A stretch of DNA of 64,000 nucleotides, taken from the NCBI GenBank assembly GCA_023392595.1, contig JAEVYU010000016.1, positions 1 to 64,000 on the forward strand, read 5' to 3'. This DNA comes from Bacillota bacterium. GTDB lineage: Bacteria; Bacillota; UBA4882; UBA8346. Below are positions 8,450 through 17,301 of this stretch, one piece after another. The position numbers and the translations under genes are program-made. The notes beneath the pieces were generated by a model. The model ran no database searches. It was not told the origin of the DNA and saw only the letters and a program-made list of their open reading frames with translations. Every line of letters begins with the position of its first letter. The first letter of the stretch is position 1.

Positions 8450-8902
8450 TTAGATGTCCTCTGGGAAACCCTGCTCCCTGGCTAAACGGATCAAATCCAT
8501 CCGCTGATTTTCAGTAAGAACCATCTGGGGTGAATTCTGATCCGTTGTATCCCGGTTTTCCACGATGAGGACCATGGCGTCTTTGCTTAATGTATGGGTG
8601 TGCCAGGTATCCTTTTTGATATTATAAATTGTAAGGGGGTCCATTTTTTGGGCTTTAATGCAAGTGATTGCTTCTTTCCCATCAGCATCACCTTCACCCT
8701 CGCCAATGTATAAGAGACACTGCCCTCTTAATAAAACAAAAACCTCATCGCTTTCCCGGTGTTTCTGCATCCTGGTGATATTCTGCGGCAGCAATTCATC
8801 AATGAAATTTAAAACCGCCACCCGCCAGGATTCATAATCGATGACCGGGCGATATCCTGCCCCGGTATATTGAAGAATTTCCAATAAATGATGATCCATC
8901 AT
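8450..8902 (-). CDS. Cupin-domain protein, WbuC-like
   Basis: 150 aa single-domain cupin. Residues ~40-125 show the usual beta-barrel pattern: KHRESDEVFVLLRGQCLLYIGEG (split here as KHRESDEVFVLLRG and QCLLYIGEG), then a second motif ending WHTHTLSKDA. His, Glu and the later His-x-His could bind a metal. A strong GGGAGGG ribosome site precedes a double ATG. It lies 15 bp downstream of the GH94-type phosphorylase and is probably the last gene of that operon. It may be a sugar isomerase or epimerase accessory, but nothing in the sequence fixes the substrate. Confidence 0.65.
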   Translation of the reverse strand: MMDHHLLEILQYTGAGYRPVIDYESWRVAVLNFIDELLPQNITRMQKHRESDEVFVLLRGQCLLYIGEGEGDADGKEAITCIKAQKMDPLTIYNIKKDTWHTHTLSKDAMVLIVENRDTTDQNSPQMVLTENQRMDLIRLAREQGFPEDI

Positions 8903-8917
8903 ACGTTTCCCTCCCTG

Positions 8918-11659
8918 TCATATTTTGGGCCCCAATTCAACTTGGATATGATGGAAGCCGGCGTTTTGTCTTTTTATGAAATCTCCGTCGAGCAGATAAG
9001 CTGTTTCTTTTTTCTCTGTCGGGAGTGATTGAACTTCCATTCCGTCCAACAAGACCTTGGTCATTTGATATTCGCCAAACTGCCAATGCTTTGGATTATG
9101 ATACTCTATCTCCAGTCGTTTCCCGTGAAAGGAGGTGACCACTTGACAACGGCCCGAGCTGTCAAACTGTTCCGCCAACAGCTTCGGCTGAAGTTTCAAA
9201 TTTCCCCATTCTCCCTTGACCCCATAGACTTCACAAAGCATTGTCAATAAGAACCAGCTGGCGGAACCGGTCAGATAATGATACATCCCTCTGCCCCTGC
9301 TGTTGAAATATTCGGGGAGTCCCGGATAAATCCGGCTCTTTTCAAAATTACGGCTCAAATCATAAAGGGATTGCAATACCTTAAACCCCTCTTTGACAAG
9401 CCCTTGCTTATATAAGGCATTGGCATACATGGTCGCCATATGGCTGAAAACAGCGCCGTTTTCCTTGTGGCCGAATGCGAAACTAAAAGCCCTTCCCAAA
9501 TTGAGCTGGATACCGCCAAAATCGGTATTCAACCGGTAACCGCCCAAATCCGGATCCCATAAATAATGCTCCACGCTTTTGACGATTTCCTCCATTTGAT
9601 TCTTGGTGGCAATCCCGCCCATGATGGTAAAAACCTGACCGGTCAGAGTCATCCGGACCCCGGCGGGGTGGTCCCCCTCCACTCTCTGGCCATCATTGTT
9701 ATAATAGCCGTTAAACCACTGAAATCCCGCCTGATCACGGATCCATTCCCTTTGCCGGATGTGATTTTTCAGCCACTCGGCTTTCCGTTGCAAATCATCC
9801 GCCACTTGGATCAGATCGACCGCTTCCGTTCGGCCTGAAAGGACGGAACCGCACTTGTCAAAGAAGCTATTCAGCAATTGATGTTTCGCCGCGGCCGAGT
9901 GGTAATCGATGGGTTGATTCAGGGAATCCAGCAGTATTATCATTTCTTGAGCCAGTTTCACTTGTCTGACGCCCAATTTTTCCGGTAAGATTCGCAGCAG
10001 CTTACTAAACCCATCCAAACAATAGCAATATAAGGCGCTAAAGGCCACGCTTTCTCCTTTTTCGGCCGCCATATCCAAGGCGTCGTTCCAATCGGCGCCT
10101 TCCAGCCTGATATGGTTATGCTCACCCACGTTAAAGAATTGAGTGACCAATTCCAATAAAAGATGTTCCAGGATGGTTCCCTGATAAATTTCACCGTTTT
10201 GGCCCCGCAGATCGTTGCCCTGCTCCGGGCTCCACGATTGATCCAGGGCGGTAGCCCGTCTTAGTTGACGGTCCTTAAAATACCTCTGCCGAAGAAGCAA
10301 AAATTGAAAATCACCGCTTTGGTTGAGATACAGCTCGGTGGTGAGAAAAGGCCAAACGCCGTGATCCATCCAGGTACGGCTGATGTTGTTACGGTCAGCG
10401 ATAAATTCGCCGGGCCTGGCGCCGATGATTGTGGCATTACTGCCGTCAATGCGGACCCCGGCGAAATTATTCCACAGGATATCTTTGACTTCCGAAGGAT
10501 TATTCACCAGCAACGCCAGGCAATCCTGCCAAAGATCCCTCCACCCCCGGCCGCCCCGGCCATAATCATGATGGGGGAGAAACGAACAGCCGCAAATTCT
10601 TCGTAATACCGGCTGTAAATTGACCCATTTCAACCAGTGATTAAAACCACGATCCCCGGTCGTAAAAGCCAGTCCGGCCAGGCGGGTTTCCCAATCCGTC
10701 CGGTTTTGGGCCCATAATTTTTCAAAAGCCGTATCATTACAAAGTTGGGCCAATTCTTCCATGGCCGCTCGGGAATCCTTAATCCCCAAAGCCACAATGT
10801 AAGACTTGCTCTCCGCCGGCCCCAGAACCACCTCGGGAAACCGCAAAGCGCCGATAGCTTCATAACCTTCCAGCCTTTCCCCGGCTGGAGTTGAGGCTTT
10901 AAGCTGGTTGACAACCGCTTCCGGCCATTCCAAATTACCGCCCTCGCCGATGAAATCTTCCACAATGGGGAAAAAGCCCGCCGGGGGCCTGCCATCCCCG
11001 TCGGCGCCCACTACCCCGTAGGCGAGATGGTTCTCCCGGTGGCCCCGTTCATCAAAACAAAAGGTAGGTTGAACCACGATGCCAAAAGGCATCGTCAAGA
11101 TCCGGTGCAACAAAGAAGTCACATGGCGATGATCCCGCAGGTTGTCGGCGGAACGGCCATAAAGCGGGACTGCCGCCGTGGGAGAGAGTCTTAGCGGCCC
11201 TTCCGAAAGATTGGTCAACCTGACTCGCATCAATTCGACGGTGTCGGCTCCGGTTGGCACGAAACTGGTGATTTCGGAGGCAATTCCCAAAGCGGGATTT
11301 TCCCGGTAAATTTTTTGCCACAGAAACCCCCCTTCCATTTTTACTTGATCGCCCTTGGGTCCGCCACTTTCGGCAATTTGACGGGCCGAATTTCCCGTGG
11401 CCGACCAGGCTCCCTTGCCTTCGATATAGACCCAGAAATTACGGGCCGCCCGCGAATTATGCAAGTCCTCGGCGGAAACCGGCGCTAACAAAAAACTGTT
11501 TTGACCCACCTTGGCATCGCCATGCAATACCGGCGTCACCACAGAAATCATTCCGGCTTCATTGACCAATGGGAAATATAAGTAGCTGGTTTGTTCAGGA
11601 TGGTCTAAAAGAAATTCCGCTTTCTCATTGATAAAATTCCAAACGGATGGATTTTTCAT
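8918..11659 (-). CDS. GH94-type glycoside phosphorylase (cellobiose / 1,2-beta-oligoglucan phosphorylase-like)
   Basis: 913 aa, within the size range of cytoplasmic GH94 phosphorylases, which cleave beta-glucosides with phosphate to give a sugar 1-phosphate. The N-terminal beta-sandwich is followed by an (alpha/alpha)6 barrel. GRGGRGWRDLWQDCLALL (~residues 365-385) matches the phosphate/sugar-binding region. LEGADWNDALDMA (~520-530) carries the catalytic-acid Asp position (DWND). No signal peptide is present. The upstream genes encode a sugar ABC importer, so substrate would be imported and phosphorolysed inside. Listeria lin1839, a 1,2-beta-oligoglucan phosphorylase, sits in a similar ABC context, so that specificity is the leading guess. 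Cellobiose or laminaribiose cannot be excluded. The ribosome site before the ATG is weak. Confidence 0.75.
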   Translation of the reverse strand: MKNPSVWNFINEKAEFLLDHPEQTSYLYFPLVNEAGMISVVTPVLHGDAKVGQNSFLLAPVSAEDLHNSRAARNFWVYIEGKGAWSATGNSARQIAESGGPKGDQVKMEGGFLWQKIYRENPALGIASEITSFVPTGADTVELMRVRLTNLSEGPLRLSPTAAVPLYGRSADNLRDHRHVTSLLHRILTMPFGIVVQPTFCFDERGHRENHLAYGVVGADGDGRPPAGFFPIVEDFIGEGGNLEWPEAVVNQLKASTPAGERLEGYEAIGALRFPEVVLGPAESKSYIVALGIKDSRAAMEELAQLCNDTAFEKLWAQNRTDWETRLAGLAFTTGDRGFNHWLKWVNLQPVLRRICGCSFLPHHDYGRGGRGWRDLWQDCLALLVNNPSEVKDILWNNFAGVRIDGSNATIIGARPGEFIADRNNISRTWMDHGVWPFLTTELYLNQSGDFQFLLLRQRYFKDRQLRRATALDQSWSPEQGNDLRGQNGEIYQGTILEHLLLELVTQFFNVGEHNHIRLEGADWNDALDMAAEKGESVAFSALYCYCLDGFSKLLRILPEKLGVRQVKLAQEMIILLDSLNQPIDYHSAAAKHQLLNSFFDKCGSVLSGRTEAVDLIQVADDLQRKAEWLKNHIRQREWIRDQAGFQWFNGYYNNDGQRVEGDHPAGVRMTLTGQVFTIMGGIATKNQMEEIVKSVEHYLWDPDLGGYRLNTDFGGIQLNLGRAFSFAFGHKENGAVFSHMATMYANALYKQGLVKEGFKVLQSLYDLSRNFEKSRIYPGLPEYFNSRGRGMYHYLTGSASWFLLTMLCEVYGVKGEWGNLKLQPKLLAEQFDSSGRCQVVTSFHGKRLEIEYHNPKHWQFGEYQMTKVLLDGMEVQSLPTEKKETAYLLDGDFIKRQNAGFHHIQVELGPKI

Positions 11660-11703
11660 CTTGGATGGATTTTCATCCCCTTTCTCTTCCCCTGTTTGAC
11701 AAC

Positions 11704-12585
11704 TTACCCTTTCAAAGCACCGGTCGTCAGACTGTTTTGAACCTGCCGGCTCATCAAAGTATAAATGATCAGCGTCGGCAGGGTTCCCACCACCAAGCCG
11801 GCCCCGATAGGGCCCCAGTTGGTGACGAAACGGCCGACCATCGACATAATCCCTACGGTCAAGGTTTTATATTGCTCGTTATTGATAAATACCACCGCAA
11901 ACATTAGTTCATTCCAGGTCGACAAGTAGGTGAAAATTGAAACCGTGGCAATGGCCGGTTTAATCAACGGTAAAATAATGCTGGCAAAGGCCCGGTAAAT
12001 GTTGCATCCGTCCAGACAGGCCGATTCTTCCAACTCCCGTGGGATGGTTTCCAGAAAACCGGCAAAAACAAAGATTGCCATCGGTAAAGCAAAAGCCACA
12101 TAAGGAATGATCAGGGCCAGGTAACTGTTGAGCAAATGGAGATCCCGCAAGATCAGAAACAACGGCAAAAGAGCCGAATGGATCGGGATCATCAAACCCA
12201 GTAAAAAAGTCACCAATACCACCTTACTCAGCTTCCAGCGCATCCGGGTGATGGCATAAGCGGCCATTGCCGCCAGGATTCCTGAAATGAGAATGGTGAT
12301 AAATGTAACGATGACACTGTTGAGAAAATATAATCCCACATTGCCCTGGGTGATGGCTTGGGTGTAATTGCCCCACAGCCAAAAGCGGGGCAATCCTAAA
12401 ATATTGGCGCCAAAGATTTCATCATTATTTTTTAATGAAAAGAACACCAACCATATCAAAGGGTAAATTTGAATCACCGTAAAGAGTCCTAAAATTAAAG
12501 TCAACAGGAAGCCGCTTCTTTCCTTCGTCTCTCCCTGCGGGGCCCTTTTCGGATTGAATATTTTTCTTTCAACCGCCATCTTCAT
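11704..12585 (-). CDS. Carbohydrate ABC transporter permease, MalG/UgpE type
   Basis: 293-aa inner-membrane permease with six expected spans and the EAA loop EESACLDGCNIYRAFASIILPLIKP (here split: EESACLDGCNIYR / AFASIILPLIKP) that docks the ATPase. The C terminus VQNSLTTGALKG is typical of CUT1 sugar permeases. It lies 13 bp downstream of the partner permease and 44 bp upstream of the phosphorylase. No ATPase gene of the MsmX/MalK type is in the locus, so a shared ATPase encoded elsewhere is likely, as is common in Bacillota. Confidence 0.9.
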   Translation of the reverse strand: MKMAVERKIFNPKRAPQGETKERSGFLLTLILGLFTVIQIYPLIWLVFFSLKNNDEIFGANILGLPRFWLWGNYTQAITQGNVGLYFLNSVIVTFITILISGILAAMAAYAITRMRWKLSKVVLVTFLLGLMIPIHSALLPLFLILRDLHLLNSYLALIIPYVAFALPMAIFVFAGFLETIPRELEESACLDGCNIYRAFASIILPLIKPAIATVSIFTYLSTWNELMFAVVFINNEQYKTLTVGIMSMVGRFVTNWGPIGAGLVVGTLPTLIIYTLMSRQVQNSLTTGALKG

Positions 12586-12598
12586 GTACCTTCGCTTC

Positions 12599-13489
12599 CT
12601 AATATTCTACTTGTTCCGCCTTGAAAAACTTTTGAATTCCAATGGTTAACACCAAGCAAGCGGCGATAATCAATACCGATACGGCGCTGCCATAGCCATA
12701 CATGTATTTGCGGAAGATGGAATTAAACATCAAAGTACTGGGCATTTCCGTGGCATGGACGGGTCCGCCGTTGGTTAAAATGTAAATTAAATCGAAGGAT
12801 TTCAAGGAACCGATGATGGCAAAGGTAACGCACACTTTGATCATCGGCATGATCAGGGGAATGGTTACCCGGAAAGCCGACGATAGGGAAGAAGCTCCGT
12901 CAATTTTGGCGGCTTCGTATATTTCCTTGGGGACCGATTTAGCGGCTGCATAAAGTAATAACATATGATAACCGATATATTGCCACAACGAGGCCACAAA
13001 CACCGATCCCAGGGCGGTATCCATGCTTCCCAGCCATTGCCGGGCCATCTCCTTCAAGCCCACCGCCGCTAAAAAAGTGTTCAACAAGCCGTAATTGGGA
13101 TGATAAATTTTCAGCCACAACTGGCCGATGGCCACCGTGGAGATAATCACCGGAAAGAAATACACGGTGCGGTAAAAATTCTCCCCTTGAATGCCCCGGG
13201 CCAACACCAATGCGAAAAACAGGGATAGCGGCAATTGCCCAAACACCGAAAGACCGGCTAAAAGAAAAGAATTGACCACGGACTTTGGGAAGCCGTCGTT
13301 GTTGACATTTTGAAACAAATCCCGATAATTTTGCAATCCGATATAGATGCCCTTGCCGATCCCGTCCCATTTCAATACGCTGTAATACGCCGAGATCAAG
13401 ATCGGCAACAATACAATGGCGGCGAATATGATCAAAGCCGGCAAAACAAAGACGCAGATGGCCTTTTTGTCTCCCAAAACTTTATCCAA
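12599..13489 (-). CDS. Carbohydrate ABC transporter permease, MalF/UgpA type
   Basis: 296 aa with six predicted spans. The EAA loop reads YEAAKIDGASSLSSAFRVTI (20 residues) and the C-terminal half resembles CUT1 permeases such as UgpA/LacF. The start is TTG, eight bases after AGGAG (in TAGGAGATGATTTC); no ATG fits. It is separated from the upstream binding-protein gene by about 350 bp of structured intergenic sequence, so expression of permeases relative to binding protein may be set by RNA processing or partial termination there. Confidence 0.9.
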   Translation of the reverse strand: MDKVLGDKKAICVFVLPALIIFAAIVLLPILISAYYSVLKWDGIGKGIYIGLQNYRDLFQNVNNDGFPKSVVNSFLLAGLSVFGQLPLSLFFALVLARGIQGENFYRTVYFFPVIISTVAIGQLWLKIYHPNYGLLNTFLAAVGLKEMARQWLGSMDTALGSVFVASLWQYIGYHMLLLYAAAKSVPKEIYEAAKIDGASSLSSAFRVTIPLIMPMIKVCVTFAIIGSLKSFDLIYILTNGGPVHATEMPSTLMFNSIFRKYMYGYGSAVSVLIIAACLVLTIGIQKFFKAEQVEY

Positions 13490-13510
13490 GAAATCATCTC
13501 CTATAAGTAA

Positions 13511-13835
13511 TGGTTAAGGAAGTCTCCTTAACCACTATGCAGTAAGCTGTATGTAATAGAATGAAAGTCTAGAAATGGAAAATAGGGCGTAGACCTCTCT
13601 CGCGCCTTCAATATGAAGGCGATCTTTCCTCTCGTAGCGGGGAGAGTAACCGATGCCGCTGGGGTCTAAATTATTTTAGAGATCAGGGGCTTCGAACTCT
13701 TAAGAGTTCGCGGTTACCCTTCCACATGAATCAACAACTTTTGTACTTCATAAGGGGAAGGGCAAGGGTTAGGTCGCATTTAGACATCCAGCCATTTCCC
13801 TCAGAGTGGAGGATTGTCTTAAAAGCAATCCTCGT
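13511..13835 (-). other. Structured intergenic element between binding-protein and permease genes
   Basis: No open frame of note fits this 325-bp stretch, but it is full of inverted repeats. On the minus strand, in order: GAGGATTG/CAATCCTC right after the binding-protein stop; GGGTAACCG pairing with CGGTTACTC about 80 nt later, enclosing CGAACTCTTAAGAGTTCG and TCTAAA/TTTAGA hairpins; CGCCTTC/GAAGGCG; and GGTTAAGGA/TCCTTAACC just before the permease gene. Only the first and last sit where an attenuator or terminator would. The middle may be a dispersed repeat or a structured RNA. I do not recognise a named RNA family. Confidence 0.5.
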
Positions 13836-13839
13836 CCTC

Positions 13840-15108
13840 TTATTTCTTCTCATTCAATCGTTGCATCTCGCTGGCAAATTTTTCAGGTGTAACTTGGCCG
13901 GCGAAAATTTCCTGGACCAGGTTCAAGTGGGTATCCGCATCGGCGCCGCTTAGGAAAGTATCCCAGGCCAGCACAAAACCGGTGGATGTCTTGACCAACT
14001 TGGAAATCTGAACGGTTAAGGCCGGAAGTTTGGACTCATCGGCTTTTACTTTCCAGGCCGGCAATAATGCGCCCAGTTGATAACCAATCGTAGCCTGTTG
14101 TTCGGCGACGAATTTGGCTAACAGGGCGGCTTCTTTCGGATATTTGGTATCGGCGCTGACTGCGAAAGCATCGACTGCGCCGCCCAGGAAGCCATTGGCT
14201 TCTCCTTTGCCGCTGGTAAGTGCCGGGAAGTTTTTCACTACAATTTTGCCGACCACAGCCGGAGCCTCTTTTTCATTCAAGGAACCTCCAACCCAGCTGC
14301 CATTGTAGTACATCGCCGCTCTCCCCATCCGGAAATTGGCTTCGGATTCATCCCGGGTAATCCCCAGACAGCCGCTGTCAAAAGCTCCCGCTTTCACCAT
14401 CTGTTCCAAAAGGGCTGCCGACTGCACGAAGGCCGGTTGATTGAAACTGGCCTTTTTAGCCAAAGCATCATTGCATAATTTGGAACCGGCGGTGCGGATC
14501 GCTAAGATATTTTGATAGAACATTCCCGGCCAGCGGTCTTTTTCTCCCACTTCAACCGGGGTAATTCCTTTGGCCTTGAATACTTTGACCGCGGCGATCA
14601 TTTGGTCGAAAGTTTCGGGAATCTTCACATTATTTTTGGTAAAAAGCTCCTGATTGCAGAAAAGAACACCGGCCCATACCGAGAAAGGCATTGAATATAC
14701 TTTCCCATTATAGGTCTGATTTTGTAAAGCGCCCCCTACTAAGCGATTCCTGGTGCCGTCTTTTAAATAAGGGGTTAAATCCAGCAGTTTGCCGGCATCG
14801 ACAAAAGGCTGGGTAAAGCCGCCGCCCCAGGTGAAGAAGACATCGGGCGCTTCATTGGCAGCGATGGCGGTTTTGATTTTGGTCTTATAGGTCTCATTCT
14901 CCACCGCATCAACTTCTACCTTAATATTGGGATACGCCTTGTTGAATTTGGCAAGTACCTGGTCGATGGCAACTTTATTGGCTTCAGCGGGAGTGGTCCA
15001 TAAGTGCCAAAACTTTAGGGTAACTTTGGGGGCGGCATTTACGGATAGGCTCATCGCAACCAGCGTCACCAAAAGCAACCCAATAACCGACAATCTAACT
15101 TTTTTCAT
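13840..15108 (-). CDS. Extracellular sugar-binding protein of an ABC transporter
   Basis: The start is the ATG at 15108, preceded by AGGAGGAG at 4-5 bases. The frame extends further upstream but without a ribosome site. It gives 422 aa with a signal peptide MKKVRLSVIGLLLVTLVAMS ending ...VNAAPK. No lipobox Cys is seen, which is unusual for a monoderm and suggests either a tethered or a released protein. The mature part begins VTLKFWHLWTTP and has PDVFFTWGGGF, both typical of family-1 (MalE/UgpB-like) binding proteins. It supplies substrate to the two permeases encoded downstream. A YesM/YesN two-component system lies upstream and is the likely regulator. Confidence 0.88.
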   Translation of the reverse strand: MKKVRLSVIGLLLVTLVAMSLSVNAAPKVTLKFWHLWTTPAEANKVAIDQVLAKFNKAYPNIKVEVDAVENETYKTKIKTAIAANEAPDVFFTWGGGFTQPFVDAGKLLDLTPYLKDGTRNRLVGGALQNQTYNGKVYSMPFSVWAGVLFCNQELFTKNNVKIPETFDQMIAAVKVFKAKGITPVEVGEKDRWPGMFYQNILAIRTAGSKLCNDALAKKASFNQPAFVQSAALLEQMVKAGAFDSGCLGITRDESEANFRMGRAAMYYNGSWVGGSLNEKEAPAVVGKIVVKNFPALTSGKGEANGFLGGAVDAFAVSADTKYPKEAALLAKFVAEQQATIGYQLGALLPAWKVKADESKLPALTVQISKLVKTSTGFVLAWDTFLSGADADTHLNLVQEIFAGQVTPEKFASEMQRLNEKK

Positions 15109-15127
15109 TTTACTCCTCCTCATTTTG

Positions 15128-15150
15128 GATGGCTCTCCAGCCATCTTTTT
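15128..15150. promoter_or_regulatory. Leader hairpin upstream of the sugar-binding protein gene
   Basis: GATGGCT and AGCCATC form a perfect 7-bp stem with a 4-nt loop, followed on the plus strand by TTTTT. It lies 20-37 bp ahead of the binding-protein start. In the minus-strand mRNA it is a leader hairpin just upstream of the ribosome site. On the plus strand it has terminator form, although no plus-strand gene feeds it. Confidence 0.45.
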
Positions 15151-15302
15151 CACGAAGGCTCTCTGTGAGGTGAAACAAGCTAGTAAGTATATTAAGCCCT
15201 TATTAAAGATAATTGAAATTTCCAAAGAGTACAAGGCAACTATTTTACTAAATTAGTCACTATTTTTACATTTACTGCGGTGGAGCCGGGGAAGCATGAT
15301 AA

Positions 15303-15474
15303 ACACAGGGGAAGTTACTTCTACTGGGGCGAAGTCGCCAAGGTCAAAAAACCGGAACCGGAAACCGCCGGTCTTGGTCCGATTACGGCGCAAAGTTCGT
15401 TGGCTATCATCTGAGTTAACGCTTCAGGCATTTTTTCCATGAGTTGTTGCGGTTCGTGAATCTAGTAAAGGCCA
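15303..15474 (-). pseudogene. Possible gene remnant (about 46 codons)
   Basis: A short minus-strand frame between stop codons reads IHEPQQLMEKMPEALTQMIA and then NELCAVIGPRPAVSGSG. It looks protein-like, but no start with a ribosome site and no full-length gene is present. Nothing in it lets me name a family. It lies in the ~700-bp region between the response-regulator gene and the binding-protein gene. It may be a decayed gene end or chance. Confidence 0.2.
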
Positions 15475-15651
15475 TTGAAAAAATGTATATCCATGTTGCC
15501 TAAAACACTGTCTGAACCAGGATTTCACAGATTAAACGAGGCTGCGACGGATTTATTCACTGCTGTTAGGTACCTTCTTCTCCATTATGTTACACTTGAG
15601 CTTATTGATTGTTTAAGGTTGATAAGAATCTTTAATCTGGGTAATCCGCGC

Positions 15652-15704
15652 CTTTGAAAAAGGCGATCAATCCTGACTAATCCAGGTTCAATCCCTTATT
15701 TATC
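15652..15704. repeat. Direct repeat, copy 1
   Basis: Begins CTTTGAAAAAGG and contains ATCCTGACTAATCC, then GGTTCAATCCC and ATTTATC. It matches the copy at 15775-15831 with a few substitutions and small indels. About 70 bp separate the copies. The rest of 15200-15840 shows no convincing gene. Confidence 0.7.
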
Positions 15705-15774
15705 CAGCACTTACCAGTAGGCATTCATACCATTCAACCCCAATTAATCGTGTACATCCAAATTAATCTGACAT

Positions 15775-15831
15775 CTTTGAAAAAGCCAGCCGATTCATCC
15801 TGACTAATCCTGGTTCAATCCCGCATTTATC
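15775..15831. repeat. Direct repeat, copy 2
   Basis: Second copy of the 53-57 bp repeat. The core ATCCTGACTAATCC(T)GGTTCAATCCC is shared exactly apart from one base. It lies immediately beside the 21-bp tandem array at 15864-16073, so repeat expansion is concentrated here. Confidence 0.7.
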
Positions 15832-15863
15832 TCGACCTCCGGTATTATATATTTGCGCCTCTC

Positions 15864-16073
15864 CGGAGAATCATTTTCATTCTCCCGAGAATGATTTTTA
15901 TTCTCCGGAGGATCTCCCTCATTCTCCGGAGAGTCATTTTCATTCTCCCGAGAATGATTTTTATTCTCCGAAGGATCTCCCTCATTCTCCGGAGAGTCAT
16001 TTTTATTCTCCCGAGTATGGTTTTCATTCTCCGAAGAATCTCCGCGCCTCTTCGGAGAGTCATTTTCATTCTC
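15864..16073. repeat. Tandem array of ten 21-bp palindromic units
   Basis: On the minus strand each unit starts GAGAAT, has about nine variable bases and ends with CTCCG or CTCGG, so its arms (GAGAAT / ATTCTC) are inverted repeats. Ten units plus one degenerate unit run without a break. Three unit types recur as a 63-bp higher-order repeat. Because 21 is divisible by three, several frames stay open (for example 7-residue repeats such as ENENDSP and ENEGDPS). The first unit overlaps the response-regulator gene and supplies its last Glu codon and its TGA stop. Confidence 0.9.
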
Positions 16074-17301
16074 CCGAGGATGATTCGTTTCTTTTATAAT
16101 CATATACCGACACTCCGGTATATTTTTTGAAACAAATCCCGAAATAGTGAGGATCGGTGATTCCGACCGCCTCCGCCACCTGGTATGCTTTTAAATCGGT
16201 ATTTTTTATCAGTTGGATCGCCTTTTTCATGCGAATATCGGTCAGATACTCCACGAACGTCCGGTGGACTTCCTGACGGAAAACCCTGCTTAAATAACTG
16301 GGATTCATATAAAAGCTTTGGGCCACCTTTCCCAAAGAAAGCTCCGGGTCCCGGTAGTGTTCGCTTAAATAATGCCGGACATCCTGAATGATTTTACTGG
16401 TTTTGTTATTCTTACAGGCATTGGATTGCAAAGCGTTACAAGCTTCCTGATAAGCAAGGCGCATATTCTCCAGTCCCTGATGAGGCTGGCTTTCTCCGAT
16501 ACAAACACAAATCCCACCGAGCAACCGGCTGAATGGTGGTTCTTGGGTTCCCTCCCGGCAACCACCGGCTTCCTCGGGATTCTCCCGGTATACCAGCACC
16601 GTTCTTTGATGATCATCCAAAAAAACCGTCACCTGGCTCACACCGGCAAACTGTTCATGGATGAGCTCAAAACACTCGATTTGGAATACGCGCTTTTCCT
16701 CGGAAGTCAAATTTTGGTCCGCCGAGGGCTCGACCACCCCGACCCGAAAAGAGGCCGTCAGGTCAGGAATATTATAATCCCGGAGTCTTTTCTCAAGTTC
16801 ACCGGCTTCAAAATCCCGCACCAACAGTTCTTGAAAGAATTTTTCTTTTAATAAGGGCAAACTTTCCCGGAGCTTCTCTTTCAAGAGGCAATATTCAGCG
16901 AACTGTGTTTTTTCCTCTTCCATGAGAGACTTGATATTCAGCGCTACTTTGGTGATTTCATCATCATTGATCGGCTTTAAAATGTAATCGGCCACTCCCG
17001 CCTTGATACTGCGCCGGGCGTATTCAAAATCTTCATATCCGGTGACTATCACCACTTTGGTCCGGGGATATCGGGCCACAATTACCTCAGCCAGCTCGAT
17101 TCCATCCATTGAAGGCATACAAATATCGGTAAAGACAATATCCGGCGTTAGTTTGGCGATTAACTCCAAAGCCTGTGGAGCCGATGCCGCCTCCCCCACA
17201 ATTTGCATGCCCATGTCCGTCCAATTCACGCACTTTCGCAACAAATCCCGGACTAAGGGCTCATCATCGACGATCAGCACTTTCAAAAACCCATGGTTCA
17301 T
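16066..17301 (-). CDS. YesN-like response regulator with AraC-type DNA-binding domain
   Basis: 411 aa. Receiver domain at ~5-125: acidic pair D12/D13, phospho-acceptor D59 in FTDICMP and Lys in ILKP. A linker of about 170 residues follows, then an AraC-type double helix-turn-helix (~300-405) ending with the PHYFGICFKKYTGVSVYDYK signature. It would activate sugar-use genes when phosphorylated by the adjacent sensor, with the binding-protein/permease/phosphorylase operon downstream as the obvious target. The start ATG overlaps the sensor stop (ATGA, 4 bp), with GAAGGAG upstream. The last codons NESSSGE and the stop lie in the 21-bp repeat array, so the C terminus has been reshaped by repeat growth. 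Confidence 0.9.
   Translation of the reverse strand: MNHGFLKVLIVDDEPLVRDLLRKCVNWTDMGMQIVGEAASAPQALELIAKLTPDIVFTDICMPSMDGIELAEVIVARYPRTKVVIVTGYEDFEYARRSIKAGVADYILKPINDDEITKVALNIKSLMEEEKTQFAEYCLLKEKLRESLPLLKEKFFQELLVRDFEAGELEKRLRDYNIPDLTASFRVGVVEPSADQNLTSEEKRVFQIECFELIHEQFAGVSQVTVFLDDHQRTVLVYRENPEEAGGCREGTQEPPFSRLLGGICVCIGESQPHQGLENMRLAYQEACNALQSNACKNNKTSKIIQDVRHYLSEHYRDPELSLGKVAQSFYMNPSYLSRVFRQEVHRTFVEYLTDIRMKKAIQLIKNTDLKAYQVAEAVGITDPHYFGICFKKYTGVSVYDYKRNESSSGE

Noticed and set aside
15804..16103. Minus-strand 99-codon frame of Glu/Asn repeats after the response regulator
   Set aside because: No ribosome site and low-complexity array sequence. A short readthrough product cannot be excluded, but I do not call it.
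15891..16130. Plus-strand 79-codon frame of IleLeuArg repeats
   Set aside because: It is the reverse of the 21-bp array; the repeat length keeps every frame open, so openness is not evidence of a gene.
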